Positions 12,975 through 24,405 of a DNA stretch of 64,000 nucleotides are shown piece by piece. The notes beneath the pieces were generated by a model. The model was not told the origin of the DNA, made no database searches, and saw nothing but the letters and a program-made list of their open reading frames with translations. Location: contig NC_051852.1 in assembly GCF_905115235.1 (NCBI RefSeq), positions 36,033,199 to 36,097,198 on the forward strand, in the 5' to 3' direction. The stretch's first letter is position 1. Each line of letters begins with the position of its first letter. This DNA comes from Hermetia illucens (Eukaryota; Arthropoda; Insecta; Diptera; Stratiomyidae). The position numbers were made by a program, and so were the translations under genes.

Positions 12975-15330
12975 AAAAGAAGTAATAGCGTTTTTTAATT
13001 CGCTTACGTCTTCAAATTGCTTTCTGAGGAATACATGAGGACTGGCAAGATCATAGTCTCGTACAGTAAGAGCTTTGACCCTATGGTGAGACGTTTCGAA
13101 TGGAACAGTTTTTGTAAGCTGAAATAGGCTCTATTGGGTGCCAACAACCGTGCGTGGATTTCATCATCGTAGCTGTTATCGGTTGTGATTTTCGACCCTA
13201 GGTAGGAGAAATTATCAACGGTTTCGAAGTTGTAGTCTTCTATCCTTATTGTCGTCGATATCGTCAGCATAGGCCAGTAGTTGGGTGGACTTAAAGAGGG
13301 TTGTACTCGTTGCATTTACCTCCGCATCACGGATCACTTTCTCCAGGGCGAGGTTAAAGAGGACGTATGATAGGGCATCCCATTGTCGTAGACCGTTGTT
13401 GATGTCGAATGGTCTTGAGAGGGATCCTGCTGCTTTTATCCGGCCTCGCACATTGCTCAGGGTCAGCCTAGTCAGTCTTATTAATTTCGTCGGTATACCG
13501 GATTCTCTCATGGCCGTGTACAGTTTTACCATGGCTATGCTATCATAGGCGGTTTTAAAGTCGATGAATAGATGGTCCAACTGTTGTCCATATTCCAACA
13601 GTTTTTTCATCGCTTTCCCCAGAAAGAAAATCTGATCTGTTGCTGATTTGCCTGGAGTGAAGCCTCCTTGGCATGGGCAATGATGTTGTGGGCGTATGGG
13701 GCTATCCGGCCTAGCAAGATAGCGGAGAATATCTTATAGATGGTATTCAGCAACGTGATACCTCTATAATTGCTGCACTGTGTCTCCCTTTTTAAGTATG
13801 ACACAGATAATACCTCCTTGGCAGTCGTCAGGCATTGATTCCGTGTCCCACACCTTGAGCACAAGTTGATGAACCACTTGGTGCAATTGGTCACTTCTAT
13901 GTTTAACCAGTTCGGCTGTAATTCCAACTGCTTCTGGCGACTTATGATTTTTAAGGCGATGAATTGCACGGACTGTTTCTCCTATACTTGGTGGTGGCAG
14001 TATTTGTCCGCCGTCTTCAGTTGGCGGGACCTCAAACTCGCCGATGTTCTGGTTGTTCAGTAGTTCATCAATGCACACAACCCATCGCTCCAATATGCCT
14101 ATTTTGTCGGAAATCAGATTTCCCTCTTTGACTCGGCAGGATGAACACCGAGGTGTGTAAGGCTTGATCCTGCTAACTTGTTGGTAAAACTTGCGCGCCT
14201 GCTGCGGTTGCTCTCTGTACTTTTTAAGTTCACAGACCTGTTGATTCTCCGAGGCTTCCTTTTTCCGTCTGTGAAGTCGCTTCACCGCTCGTCGGAGTTC
14301 GTGATAAGTCTCCGCGCGTGCCCGCGTCCTTTGAGAATGTAGCATTACTCGGTATGCCTCATTCTTCCGTTCAGTTGCTAGCTTACATTCATCATCAAAC
14401 CAGCCATTCCGACTCCTTTTGCGGCTGGTGCCAAGTATGTTTGTGGCCGTATTTATGATAACATTCTTCAGGTGATTGTGAAGATCATTTGTTGATGCTT
14501 CATCTATAGAGTCTCTGTTGACTGCGGTTATTGCGGTATCCATTTCCTTCTTATAAGTGTTGCGGAGGGCTGTGTTGTGGATGGCTTCGGTGTTAACTCT
14601 CATCTGGTTGTCAGAGGGGATTCTGGGTGGTGTGGTTATTCTAGCTTGGAGCACCATGCCAACGAGATAGTGATCCGGGTCTATATTGGCCCCCCTATAT
14701 GTTCTGACATTCATCAAGGCTAAGAGGTGGCGGTGTTGTCAATTTGGTTGAAAGTGGTCCCGTCTGGAGAGGCCCACGTATATTTGTGGACCGCTTTCCG
14801 CGAAAACTAGGTACTTTCAACAACCATTTCGTGTGACACTACTAATTGAATAATCCGCGGTCCATTATTATTTGTATTTTGATGTAAGTTATAGGAGCCA
14901 ACGTATCGCCTGAATACGGGCTCCTTCCCTACCTGGCTGTTAATATCCCCAAGTATGATTGTGATACCATATCTGGGGTAGGCTTCGAGGGTTCATTCTA
15001 CTGCCTCGTATAAGGTATCCTTCTCCGAATCTGCAGTCTCCTCTGTAGTGGCGTGAATGTTAATAAGGCTTACATTTCTAAATTTGCCTTGCAAGCGCAG
15101 AGTAGCTTTTTTGGCTGACTAAGAAACCTGCTCCGAGCACATGTTTACTGGATGGCCACTATAATATATGGTGTAGCAACTCTTCTCCAGGAAAGCGATC
15201 CCTGTCCAACGCATCTCCTGTAACGCTGTTACATCAGCCCTATATTGCTGCTCAGCAGCTTCATGTCTGTACAGAGAGCGCACGTTTTATGAGAAAACGC
15301 GTAAATCGTTATTCCTTTGTCGTTGTCGGG
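12975..15330 (-). mobile_element. LINE-B: EN+RT non-LTR retrotransposon, broken
   Basis: Minus-strand order: an AP-endonuclease start (ALQEMRWTG near 15210; IYYSG near 15155), endonuclease end (RGANIDPDHYLVGMVLQ near 14680), a 317-codon open linker with RNGWFDDECKLATERKNEA, then RT pieces with SNYRGITLLNTIYKIFSAI, LFIDFKTAYDSI, an intact YADD box (near 13270), and YLGSKITTDNSYDDEI. The clade is RTE-like or related; I cannot settle it by eye. Frameshifts separate the blocks. Fragments of this family recur at 16950, 34335, 45740, 56690 and 63470, several of them inside the H1 array, so it is the commonest LINE in the window after R1. Confidence 0.8.
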
Positions 15331-15900
15331 TTCGTGGTTGTGTTATCCGTTCAGTCCGAGGCTCCTGTTGTGGCTTCGCAACAAGTTGTTTTCCGTGTAG
15401 GGTTAGCAGCCTTACCCAACCCCCAACCTGGAGGACCAGTTGATACAATTTGTCCCGTTTTAGGCGAGGGAGATTCGCCTTCATCCTTCTCCGTCTGCAG
15501 CTTTTCGTTAAGAAAGAGCTCCCAGCGATCACCACGTGGAGGTGGAATTAGGGGTTTGGTAGTAGGGCTGTTGGTGTTGGTTCAGCAGGCGTTTCCCAGG
15601 TTTTATGTTCCATCGTGGGTACCAATCCACGTTTCGCTCTGGGACCTATACTACCCTTTGACCGCCTCTGCTGGCAATGCTCTTAATTTTTTTAACGTTT
15701 ACTAGGCGATGAAGGCGATCCATTGCATTCAAGAAGAATCTAATTGTCCCTAGCTCTTTTTTAAATTTGATGTAGGTTAAATTCTTGGCATTTGCTAATA
15801 ATATTAAACTCAGAGTGTGAAGCGTATGAGGTTGACTATTATCAATACAGGGCTTTCCATCAAATGATTTACTTATTTATTTAAATCGCTTTCTAGAAAC
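15331..15900. other. Unassigned, possibly 5' part of LINE-B
   Basis: Lies just upstream (minus sense) of the LINE-B endonuclease. A basic, Gln/Arg-rich minus frame (15287-15535) and a plus frame (15289-15705) are open but carry no recognisable motif. No gene is claimed. Confidence 0.3.
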
Positions 15901-15904
15901 TAGA

Positions 15905-16330
15905 GGGTAATGGAATTTTTTTTTTTGGTCGGCTTTTTGGTTGCTTACCATTGACTTCGATGTTCAGACCAATATTGGTAAGTGAATTCTCGTTAGCGTG
16001 AATTACGTGACCACACCATCGAAAACGCCTCACTCGCAGTTTTTCGACGATCGGTGCAACCCCATATCGATCGCGGATATTCTCATTTCGGATGTGATCA
16101 AAACGTGTCACGGTACCAGTGCAATGCAACATCTTCGTCTCCATTTCCGCGAAACGCCGTTCATTGTCTTTTATAGTCGACCAACACTCAGAACTATAGA
16201 AAGTGGCAGACGGACGACATTGCAGTAAATTTTAGATTTGAGCCGTGCGCTTATACGTCGATCACAAAGAACACCAGTTGTGGGATGCCACTACATCCAG
16301 GTTGCGTTATTAACGGGTATAAGGAATTTA
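15905..16330 (-). mobile_element. RTE-clade LINE 3' fragment
   Basis: The minus frame reads RFDHIRNENIRDRYGVAPI, RRFRWCGHVIHANENSL and GLNIEVNGKQPKSRPKKK, the same C-terminal wording as the RTE copy at 10650. It is a second, short copy of that family. Confidence 0.75.
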
Positions 16331-16790
16331 TTATGCCTGTGCATATTTGAATTTTAACTTGCTGTGATGTTCCCAATACAGTCGGTTGTGAAACATTAGT
16401 CCTAAATATTTGGTGCTTGTTTTCCATTCGATTTGTTGATTGTTGATTTTGATGTTTGCCGGTTTCTGGTTTCTTTTCCTGGTGATGAAGAGTCTTCTCT
16501 GGGTTGATTTTTATTTTCCATTTCTTGATATAGTTGATAGTTATGTTGGTCGCTTTCTAAAGATTGTCGGTGATGAAGTGAGTTTGCTTCGAGGTGTGGA
16601 ATATACACATGTCGTCCAACAACAAAGAGATCCCTGTTAGGCGGTTGAATTTTCTTGGTATGTCCGCCGTGTATAATGTGTATAGCAGGAGAAAGGGGTG
16701 ATCCTTGTGGTACTCTTGCTTCTATCCTTTTTTTCGTTTGATAGGTGCTGCTCGATTTTGATCCTAAAGCTCCGTTCTGTAAGAAAAGAT
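16331..16790 (-). mobile_element. Jockey-like LINE RT fragment
   Basis: Minus-strand peptides include GSPLSPAIHIIHGG (RT block with PLSP), INPEKT and TKYLGLMFHNRLYWEHH, the KYLG-x-x-W-x-x-H block seen in Jockey-clade RTs. The piece is short and broken. Confidence 0.6.
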
Positions 16791-16949
16791 TTGATTAGAT
16801 TAAGATTAAGATCAGTAGTAGCTAAGCACTGAAAAAGGAATATGGAGCTCCCGAAATAAGTACTTATTTTATCAATAAAATCTGCTAGGAAAAAGGAAAA
16901 GCTGTGGGTTTAAGTTCTACCGTGTTAAACTCACATTGAACCTCCAGGA

Positions 16950-17215
16950 CCTTCATCACATGCCGCAGAGAAAATCTGATCTGCTGCTTCCTGGCGTCAA
17001 GCCTCTTTTCTTATGTCCGATGATATTCTGCACGTAAGGGTCTGTTGGCTTAGCAAGACAGCGGAAAATCTTATAGATGGTACTTAGCAGCCTTTTTATA
17101 TAGCAAATAATGTTTTTTTGGTTCGCTGCCCCAGACCTTGAGTATAAGTTGGTGAACCACTTGGTGAAGTTGGTCGCTTCCATATAGAACCAGTTCGGTT
17201 ATAATTCCATCGGCT
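16950..17215 (-). mobile_element. LINE-B fragment
   Basis: Minus peptides FTKWFTNLYSRSGA and STIYKIF match the LINE-B RT region at about 13730-13900, and the plus-strand wording at 17130-17215 (CCAGACCTTGAG, GTAATTCCATCGGCTCC style) recurs at 63530. Confidence 0.6.
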
Positions 17216-17499
17216 CCTAGCCTGGGAGTGCTCCCAAAACTCTGAAAAGAGCAAACTTATACTGTGTAGCGCCTAAACGTAGCTACAAGGGAATAATGTG
17301 ATGCCAAGAAAGGTTCAATCCTTGCTCAGCACTCAGAAGGCTCCTGATTCCAACCTTAGTACGGGAAAAATCTTCTAACAACTGCCAAAATATGCTATAA
17401 TCCAACTGATACATTTATTCAATAGTGTCTTATGATGTTGCTATTTTGCAAATGCTGAAAATTGTCGCAAATAACAATGATCCCAAAGGAAAATAAACA

Positions 17500-18557
17500 T
17501 CTAACGCCTTCCACATCCTGTAGACCGATAAGCCTGCTCCTTCCTCTATTAAAGTTAATCGAGAAAGTGCTGCTATTTAAATTGCGAATGGCAAAACCAA
17601 AATTATTACTTTTAATCAGTTCTGGCTCAATATAAAATATGGAACTGACGAAGAAGTTCATCGACTAAATTCCGGCATATAAGGATCTTAGCGATCAAGG
17701 AAGGATTAGTTACAAATGGTAATTCTTGGCTTTTATACAAACCCTAGTTCTGGTCACTTCTGGTTGTTTTTAAGCAAATATGCATGTGAAATGAATTTGC
17801 TATTTATCGTTGAAACAAAGCAAAACAAGAAATGTGCCTTGTTCCATGGGCAATATTAGTCAAATATTATTATAAATTGTTTCATTTATTTTACATTTAA
17901 ACAATTTGTCAGTAATTCAACGAATATCAAATGCAACACGTGTGCTGAAAGCAGATAATTAGGTCATTCAACATGCGGAGAATGGGTCCGAAGTTTTCAC
18001 AGAAGTTAAATAGGAAATTTCGTATGGTTCACGAAACAAATCAACTAACTTAGTAAATAAATCTTATTCCAAACAGGAAAATATTTCTAGCAGCTTTTAA
18101 TATTTTGTAATGTCGAAATCAAAAGAAAAATGATACCAAAAGTCAGTGGATGAGAACGATAGTTATGGGGAAGCAATAGGAACCCTCTTTATTTGGACCG
18201 GATTTACGTGGTAAATGAGGTCATGTAAAGTTACCATTTTCCATGACACGTATAGCCAACATATTAAAAAATAACTTCAATACCAATATTTCAATACTGT
18301 TTTAATAATTATTTAATAAAACTATTAAAAACTTCCGATTACAACTAAGGAAACAATAACAGCAGAGTTGCGGTTTGAAATACCTCATAATCATGAATAG
18401 AAATTTATTTGAATTGTAATGAAATCTATGGGGAAATTTCTCTTAAATCTAATTTTAGTGGATGAAATAATATCAGGGTGGAAGTTAATTATTAAATGGT
18501 AAAAACTTTTGAGTAACTCCAATAATTATTCAATAATTATATGGAATGAAAATCTAA
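17500..18557 (+). repeat. H1 unit 1, 5' flank
   Basis: AT-rich flank shared with the other H1 units. Landmarks: AAGGAAGGATTAGTTAC (about 17698), TCTGGTCAC, a stretch like ATTCAAC..ATCAAATGC (about 17910), CCCTCTTTATTTGGACC (about 18183) and AAACTTCC..ACAACTAAGGAAA (about 18330). This is the leftmost unit seen, so the array may start here; LINE debris lies to its left. Confidence 0.75.
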
Positions 18558-18636
18558 ATGTCGACTGCCCTTCTTCGCGATTCTCATGAGTTGATGCTCT
18601 TTTGGTAGATTTAAGCTACCAGACATTGTCAAACTG
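18558..18636 (+). promoter_or_regulatory. H1-1 core promoter block
   Basis: Contains CTTCTTCGCGATTCTCATGA and CAGACATTGTCAAACTG (18620-18636), the two blocks that are most conserved upstream of all eight H1 genes. No TATA box is present. By analogy with the TATA-less, TRF2-dependent H1 promoter of Drosophila, the CAGACATT block may be the initiator, giving a 5' UTR of about 65 bases. Confidence 0.5.
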
Positions 18637-18689
18637 CCTAATTTGTGCTTACGTTTTGAGAGTTTATCTAGTATTCGAACCTATTCGCT

Positions 18690-19313
18690 ATGGCAGAAGA
18701 ATCAGCACCAGTCGCCGCTGCAGCCGCAGCCAGCCCGAAGAAAGGAAAGAAAGCAGCAGGTGGACCGAAGAAGCCGAAGTCAAAACCGACTCATCCCCCA
18801 ACTTCTTCAATGGTAAACGCCGCTATCAAGTCTTTGAAAGAACGTGGAGGTTCATCCCTTCCTGCCATCAAGAAATACTTGGCCGCCAATTACAAAGTTG
18901 ATGTCCAGAAACTGGCTCCTTTCATCAAGAAGTACCTGAAGAGCGCTGTTACCTCTGGAAAATTGGTGCAAACTAAGGGAAGTGGTGCCTCAGGTTCATT
19001 CAAACTCCCAGCTAAGGAGAAGACGGAAAAGGCGGCTAAACCAAAGAAGGCAGCAACAAAGAAACCTAAAGCCGCCGCTAAACCGAAGAAGGCGGGAGAG
19101 AAGAAAGCAGCTAAACCGAAGAAGCCAGCCGCAGCTAAGAAAGCAGCATCTGGTGCCGCAAAAGCAGCAAAGAAATCTGGAACTGTAAAGGCCAAGGCAC
19201 CAAAAGAAAAGAAAGCGAGAGCCCCAAAAGTAGCTAAAAAGGCACCAAAGCCCAAGAAGGCAGCAGGAGCAACAAAGAAAGCCGCTCCCAAAAAGGCAGC
19301 AGCCAAGAAGTAA
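18690..19313 (+). CDS. Linker histone H1, copy 1
   Basis: A 207-residue linker histone that binds linker DNA and the nucleosome dyad and compacts chromatin. Domains: a short Ala/Lys N-tail (1-33) with a CDK-type SPKK site at Ser15; the winged-helix globular (H15) domain at about 34-106, with [39 protein letters not shown] and [10 protein letters not shown]; then a 100-residue Lys/Ala/Pro tail. Length is shorter than Drosophila H1 (256) but usual for the family. The start gives the MAEES N-terminus shared with copies 2-4. Variants in this copy: [22 protein letters not shown]. It lacks introns and has a histone stem-loop 3' end, so it is a replication-dependent H1. No core histone gene is adjacent. 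Confidence 0.96.
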   Translation: MAEESAPVAAAAAASPKKGKKAAGGPKKPKSKPTHPPTSSMVNAAIKSLKERGGSSLPAIKKYLAANYKVDVQKLAPFIKKYLKSAVTSGKLVQTKGSGASGSFKLPAKEKTEKAAKPKKAATKKPKAAAKPKKAGEKKAAKPKKPAAAKKAASGAAKAAKKSGTVKAKAPKEKKARAPKVAKKAPKPKKAAGATKKAAPKKAAAKK

Positions 19314-19366
19314 ATTGTGAATAGAGTTGATTTCTATTTCATTGAGGATTCTTCACAAACCACAAC

Positions 19367-19403
19367 AGTCCTTTTCAGGGCTACCATAAATTTATACAAA
19401 GAG
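19367..19403 (+). terminator. H1-1 histone stem-loop and downstream element
   Basis: AGTCCTTTTCAGGGCT (19367-19382) folds as a 6-bp stem with one G-U pair and a TTTC loop, followed by ACCA as in metazoan histone mRNAs. CAAAGAG (19397-19403) is the expected purine-rich U7 snRNP site. Confidence 0.88.
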
Positions 19404-19631
19404 TGAAATTCCACATCTGCTTTGATTCCATTGTTATAAAGAAGCAAATTCGCGCCCTATTTGCTCGGGTGATGATTTTTTTTTCGCTGCTCAAATCGTG
19501 AGTAGATGCAACTCCCAACTACTGTAGATCGCACGAGTTTCCTACTGAGGAAAAAAAGTAAACGAAGACGACTGACTAAATGAAATTGAAATGCCATTAA
19601 GCAACAGCGAAGTGATCAATAGTTTGGCTCT

Positions 19632-21305
19632 CCCGACATGATTTTCATCCTCCTCTAGCCCTCCAGCGTCTCATAGGGCAGGGAGCGGTTTTTAGATAAT
19701 CCTCCAATATCCGCAAGAGATAGCTTGCCATGTGAAATGAATTTTCTAATGTACCTAGCATCTATCCACCTTACGGAATTGAAGACATTTCTGACATCAA
19801 GCATTATGAGGAGCATTATCCGTCGAGATCGGCGGCTGTATGCCTCGGCTCGATGAACCGCATCCACGACCTCCATAACAGCATCTACTGTGGATCTTCC
19901 TGTTCTGAACCCGAACTGCCTTGCGGATAAGTCCCCGGCAGCGCGGATCGCTTCAGCAAGTCTACTCCTGAAGAGCTTCTCGAGCACTTTCCCGGCCGTG
20001 TCAAGCATACACAGCGGTCAGTATGCAGACGGGAACTCCGGGTCTCCTTTAATCTTGCTGATCAGTGTGAGTCTGGCCACTTTCCAGCGACAAGGGAAAA
20101 TGTCCTTCAAGCAAGCATTGAACGCTTCCAGCAGCAATTTAGTTTGTAAACTTCCGCCGGGATGACATCAGGACCTGGCGCTTTCCCATTTTTCATAGTG
20201 AGGATCGCTTCTTTGAAGTCTCTCATTGTGAAAAGGGGCTATCCTCGACGCTTTCCGCGCTATTGACATCAACTCGTACAGGATGTCTGAGGAACAATGC
20301 AGTCCATCTGGTCGATACTTATTATGCAGGCCGCGAGCTTTACTTTTGTTTATAGCGCTGTGGAGTTTCCTTTTTGTTGATCTGTACTGTGCTTCTATAG
20401 CGCATGCCTCCTCGTTGGCGTGTAAATGTTGTTCCAAAAGGACGGAGCTTATGACATTTCCTCCGTAGGTCGGCAATTTCTGCCGTCCACCAGTACATAG
20501 ATGGCTTGTCGCTTTTCCGGGGCCCCTCTGGGGCATGGAAGCCTCACACGCCGTCGTTATCAGGTTCATCTTTGAATTTACGACGGTGTGACACTATCAC
20601 CCAACGACGAACTTCCTGATATTCACCCTCGCGACATTCCACAGGCAGGGGGAGCGTCGCTTTGGTGCTCGCCGGCAAGGAGCGTCAACTACTTCGAACG
20701 CGCTCTACTGGTCGTCACTTGCCGAGAAGTCTTCAAGGACTCACCAACCGTCCGCCGTGGATGACAGAAATTCCGACGCAAAAGTGACGTCAGGAATGCT
20801 TCCTTCACAGCCTGGGCGCCGAAACGTTGGCGTGGAACCCATGTTTAAAACTACGAGCACGGCTTTCGCCGCCATTTGCAAAATTCGTTTCCCTCTGGAG
20901 TCTGGCTGAGGCATGCCCCATTGAAGTGCCCTCGCATTAAAACCACTGTCTACCAGGATTCGTTCCTCCGTGCTCAAAACGGCGTAATCCAGAGCATCAA
21001 GCCGCCGTCGAAATTCCGGGAAGTCTCATTTGGCGTCAGGTAAACGCTAAAAAAAACTTTATCCCTAAACACCGAATCCAGACAAACTTATTCCCTCGGC
21101 CTTGGACAAGAACACGGAGTCTAATGTCGTCCCGAACCCAGATAGCGGCGGTGCCCGATAAGTCGAGATGCCATGAAGCTGGGCCCCTGTTTCGGTATTG
21201 CTCGCTTATTGGTACTAGATTAGCATTTACCTTCGCAGCGAACTGTGCTAGCAATTGGTGAGCGGTTGCACTCCGGTGCAAGTTAATTTGTAAAATGTGG
21301 ATCAT
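19632..21305 (-). mobile_element. R1-clade LINE, ORF2 part (split element)
   Basis: Minus-strand peptides: QINLHRSATAHQLLAQ and ISEQYRNRG (the R1-clade endonuclease start, 21305-21180), GFNARALQWGMP (the usual D of DFNA is lost, about 20930), then the RT region GKVLEKLFRSRL, ARQFGFRTGRSTVDAV and LLIMLDVRNVFNSVRW. Everything after that RT block is missing, so the 3' end is truncated. Several frameshifts. The left edge (near 19632) cuts the H1 3' spacer wording seen at 55730-55790. The 5' part of the same element probably lies at 22755-24405, beyond an inserted Jockey. Confidence 0.85.
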
Positions 21306-21329
21306 GTCATTCGCGCCCTAGCCCTTTCC

Positions 21330-22750
21330 AGTACCGCTATAAAAAAGATTGACCGTCCCGAACCAGCAGTGTTAATAACATCCCCACCCCCGCCTGCCTC
21401 CTAGACATTCAGAAGGCCTTCGATTCCGTATGGCACGAAGTCCTTGTTTTCAAACTTTCTTTTATGTTCAAATTTCATCCCCACCTTTGTCGACTTATAC
21501 TTAGCTTCCTCTCCAACCGCCATTCCCAAGTTAGAGTCCTCGACTCCTTATCCGATTTCTACAGTCCCCCCGCAGGCATCCCACAAGGCTCGGTCCTCTC
21601 GGCAACCCTCTTCTCTCTCTACACTGCAGCTATCCCTCTTCATCATTCCACCACATCTCCCTACACAGTTAAAGCTCTTCAATATGCCGATGACCTAATT
21701 CTCTATACCCTATCCAGAAATATCGGTGCTGCCCAATCCCGTGTAAACCACTCCATCCAATCCCTCAACTCCTACCTCATCTCCTGGAAACTCCTACTCA
21801 ATCCGTCCAAATGCCATGCCATCGTCTTCCGAGGCAGGATAAAACTCACCTTCAAGATGCGCTGCGATATTTCCGATCTCCTCCGCCAAGATCCAATCCT
21901 CACCGCCACCTCCACAAAATACCTCGGCATCCATTTAAATTCCCGTCTTTCTCCCATTCCTCACGTTAATTCGATCCTCACCAACACTTCAACCGGTCTT
22001 AAATCCTTATGGCCCATCCTCAACTACAAGTCCCCCGTCCGTCCTGACGTTAAGCTCTACTGCTACAAGCTGCTAATACGTCCATTAATGACGTACGGCT
22101 TTGTAGCCTGGTGCGATCTAACCTCCCACCAAATGGAGCGCCTACGAGCTAACGAAAGGAAGTTCCTCCGAATATCCCTAGGCTCTTCCCATCCCCGTTC
22201 CAACCAAGCCGTCTACAACCGGACCAACTCCACCCCTTTAGACGTGTTTCTCATCAAATCCTTAATAAAATTCCTTTACCAAGCCCTAAACCATGACAAT
22301 AACCTAGTCCGAGATTCCGTCTTCTCACACATCAGTCCTACTGATCGCCCATTTCGATCCCATGTCCCTCCTTCTGACATCCTTAACCTACATTCCCTAG
22401 GCCGCGATTTCCGCAACGGCAGGTTACTATATTACCATCGATCATATAACGAACATCGCACTGACACTGTTTACTCCATATCCCAATAGTTTTAATCCTC
22501 CCCTTACGCATCCTTCTCCCATCCTTTTACCGGTAATTTATATTTCTCATACAATCTTTATTTTATGGGGGGTTTTTCCTGACTTTCCCTCCACTAGCTT
22601 GTAAGCTTAGGTTAAGTGAATCTGTAAATTACTTTTATTATTAAGCTTTAGGTTAATTTCTAGGTAAGACTAATGTCGTTAGAAATAAGTTCTAGTGTTA
22701 AGAAATAGCCTTAAGCTCAACATTGTAAATATTAAGTTAAATAAAATGAA
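21330..22750 (+). mobile_element. Jockey-clade LINE, 5'-truncated, inserted in the R1 element
   Basis: The RT frame is open for over 360 codons to the TAG at 22487-22489: LDIQKAFDSVWHEVLVFKL, GIPQGSVLSATLFSLYTAA, LQYADDLILYT (catalytic YADD intact), STKYLGIHLNSRL and a C-terminal region. Everything before the first catalytic block is gone, as is usual for 5'-truncated LINE copies. The 3' UTR is AT-rich and ends near AATAAAATGAATG. An intact frame and Cys-poor, Ser/Leu-rich late region suggest a fairly young insertion compared with the surrounding R1. It runs opposite to the R1 and lies just at the R1 ORF1/ORF2 junction. Confidence 0.88.
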
Positions 22751-22754
22751 TGTG

Positions 22755-24405
22755 TCAAAAAGAACCCGCAGTGTTTGCGATGCTCTCAGCAGACGCACCA
22801 CGATCCCTGCAAAGAACGCAACTTTCGCTTTCATTGCAGGTCTTCGCTTGGTGATCTACCTGGCCGCATCTCCGGCATGCTGTTCTCCTGTCCGGTTCTT
22901 TGTAAGCTGCTGATGTGGTCCATAGTCCAAAAATCTGTAGCACTTGGTGGGGACTAACCGCATTCATACTCTCCATACTATCCATCAAATTTTGATTTTG
23001 CCGCAGTTTCCCCGCATATTGCTCGGGGATTTTCATCACGTCGAGTTTTTGGCCTCGAGAATTTACATAGGTGATACCGGACACTGGATACCTCTGGACA
23101 TTCACGCTTTATCGCCTCCACTTCGACCTTTTCTGGGAGGCAGCCAAGATCCCGGAAGTTTAGAGAGCACATGGGCTCTAGGCTAGAAACAAGAGCCTTC
23201 TCCCCCTATAATCCCTTGACCGCTTCGCAGAACGTACTCTTGCTAGTCATCTTCGGGCCCAGTTCGATGGGGACTCCGCCACTCCTCGTTTTTCGTATCG
23301 AAGATACCTCTGCTCTGTTGTTTTCGGGTTTCATCCTGTGGTGCATTTCACTAAGGACTTCCGTCGGCTTAATGAGCAGAGCCGACGGTCTAGTCCTTCT
23401 TTGTTTCCTAATATTTTCTGGCTTTTGGTTTGCAGCCGCCTTGTCTTTGGACAGACGGGTCTCTGGCGGTGTAGTCAGTTGTTTCCGTTTATCCTTATTC
23501 GCCTTCTTTTCTGGGCCCTGGAAACTACTTTCATAAAGTCTTCTTCAGGTACGTCGTCCTCTTTCCGTTTTTTCCCCAGTTCGGTTTGAAGTGGACTATC
23601 TGCGGCTTGTTTGGCGCCTGTGGTGTTCTCGGCAGGGAGTGCGGCTGTTTCTGATTTCCAATCGTCTTCCGCTGCTCTCACCGTTCGCCTGAAGAAGGAG
23701 ATGCGATCCAATAGTTCTTCCAATTCCATCAGCCCGTTTTTGATGTCTTTGCTGACGTTACTCTGGAGGAACGTTGCCGATCGCATACACTTCACCACTG
23801 CCGCACATTTCCTGATGAGCGCCTCCTTTCGGGCTCTAGCTAGGAAGATCGACGGCACTTCCACTTGGTTCATGTCCGAATCCACTTGCTCAGTACTAGC
23901 GATTCTGACTGAGCTTTTTTCGAGAACAGGGGCACTGCAGGGTATTGAAGTTGCTGTCCCCGCACCGTCGGTTGCGCCACTTGGTAAGGCTTCCTCTTTA
24001 TTTGGGCGTACCGTTGTCACGTCGGGTATGTCAGTCCCCCCTGTCTCTTTCGCTTATCGCTGCGGTGAACGACACATTTTTGTGCTCCGCCCAAACGCAC
24101 TTAGCTCTTCCTCCTTGCTTGATATTTCGTAATTTTTTTTTCTTGGTTTTGGTTTATTCTCCATGGAAAACTCACCAGCACATTGTATGAAAGGGAGCGG
24201 GGTGCAGTAGTCAGGAACAGGTGTACCCCCGGGGACACAGCTCCTACCCCAGTTCCCTGGGACCTGACCTACGCTTAGCTGATCCCGGAATTCACGGACG
24301 AATCAACGCTCGCTCGGGGTAACGCAGTCTACTAAGTCCGGTTCAATGCACATTACTTGACCAGGGTCCCGAAGGGGCTGGCCCCTGATACACGTTCGCT
24401 ATTGA
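22755..24405 (-). mobile_element. R1-clade LINE, 5' UTR and ORF1 (gag-like) part
   Basis: Minus strand: a GC-rich leader (24405-24190), an ORF1 N-part of 181 codons (24020-23475) with charged residues and KKRKEDDVPEEDF, a broken middle, and a C-terminal zinc-knuckle region with CRRCGQVDHQAKTC followed by CVLCRDRG (23105-22755). Such CCHC knuckles end ORF1 of R1 and Jockey LINEs. The order and orientation fit with the ORF2 part at 19632-21305 as a single R1. The right edge abuts H1 spacer wording (CTACCAGGCTAAAGAGCAG) that recurs near 45172. Confidence 0.78.

Noticed and set aside
18700-19200. Gln/Arg-rich plus frames inside H1 (68-79 codons)
   Set aside because: Frame-shifted reading of the same H1 tail, seen in all copies.
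18890-19306. 138-codon open frame antisense to each H1 gene (also at 26044, 30767, 37627, 43826, 62744)
   Set aside because: It is a mirror of the Lys/Ala-rich H1 tail codons (AAG and GCN read backward as Leu/Phe and Ala/Gly); conserved only because H1 is conserved.
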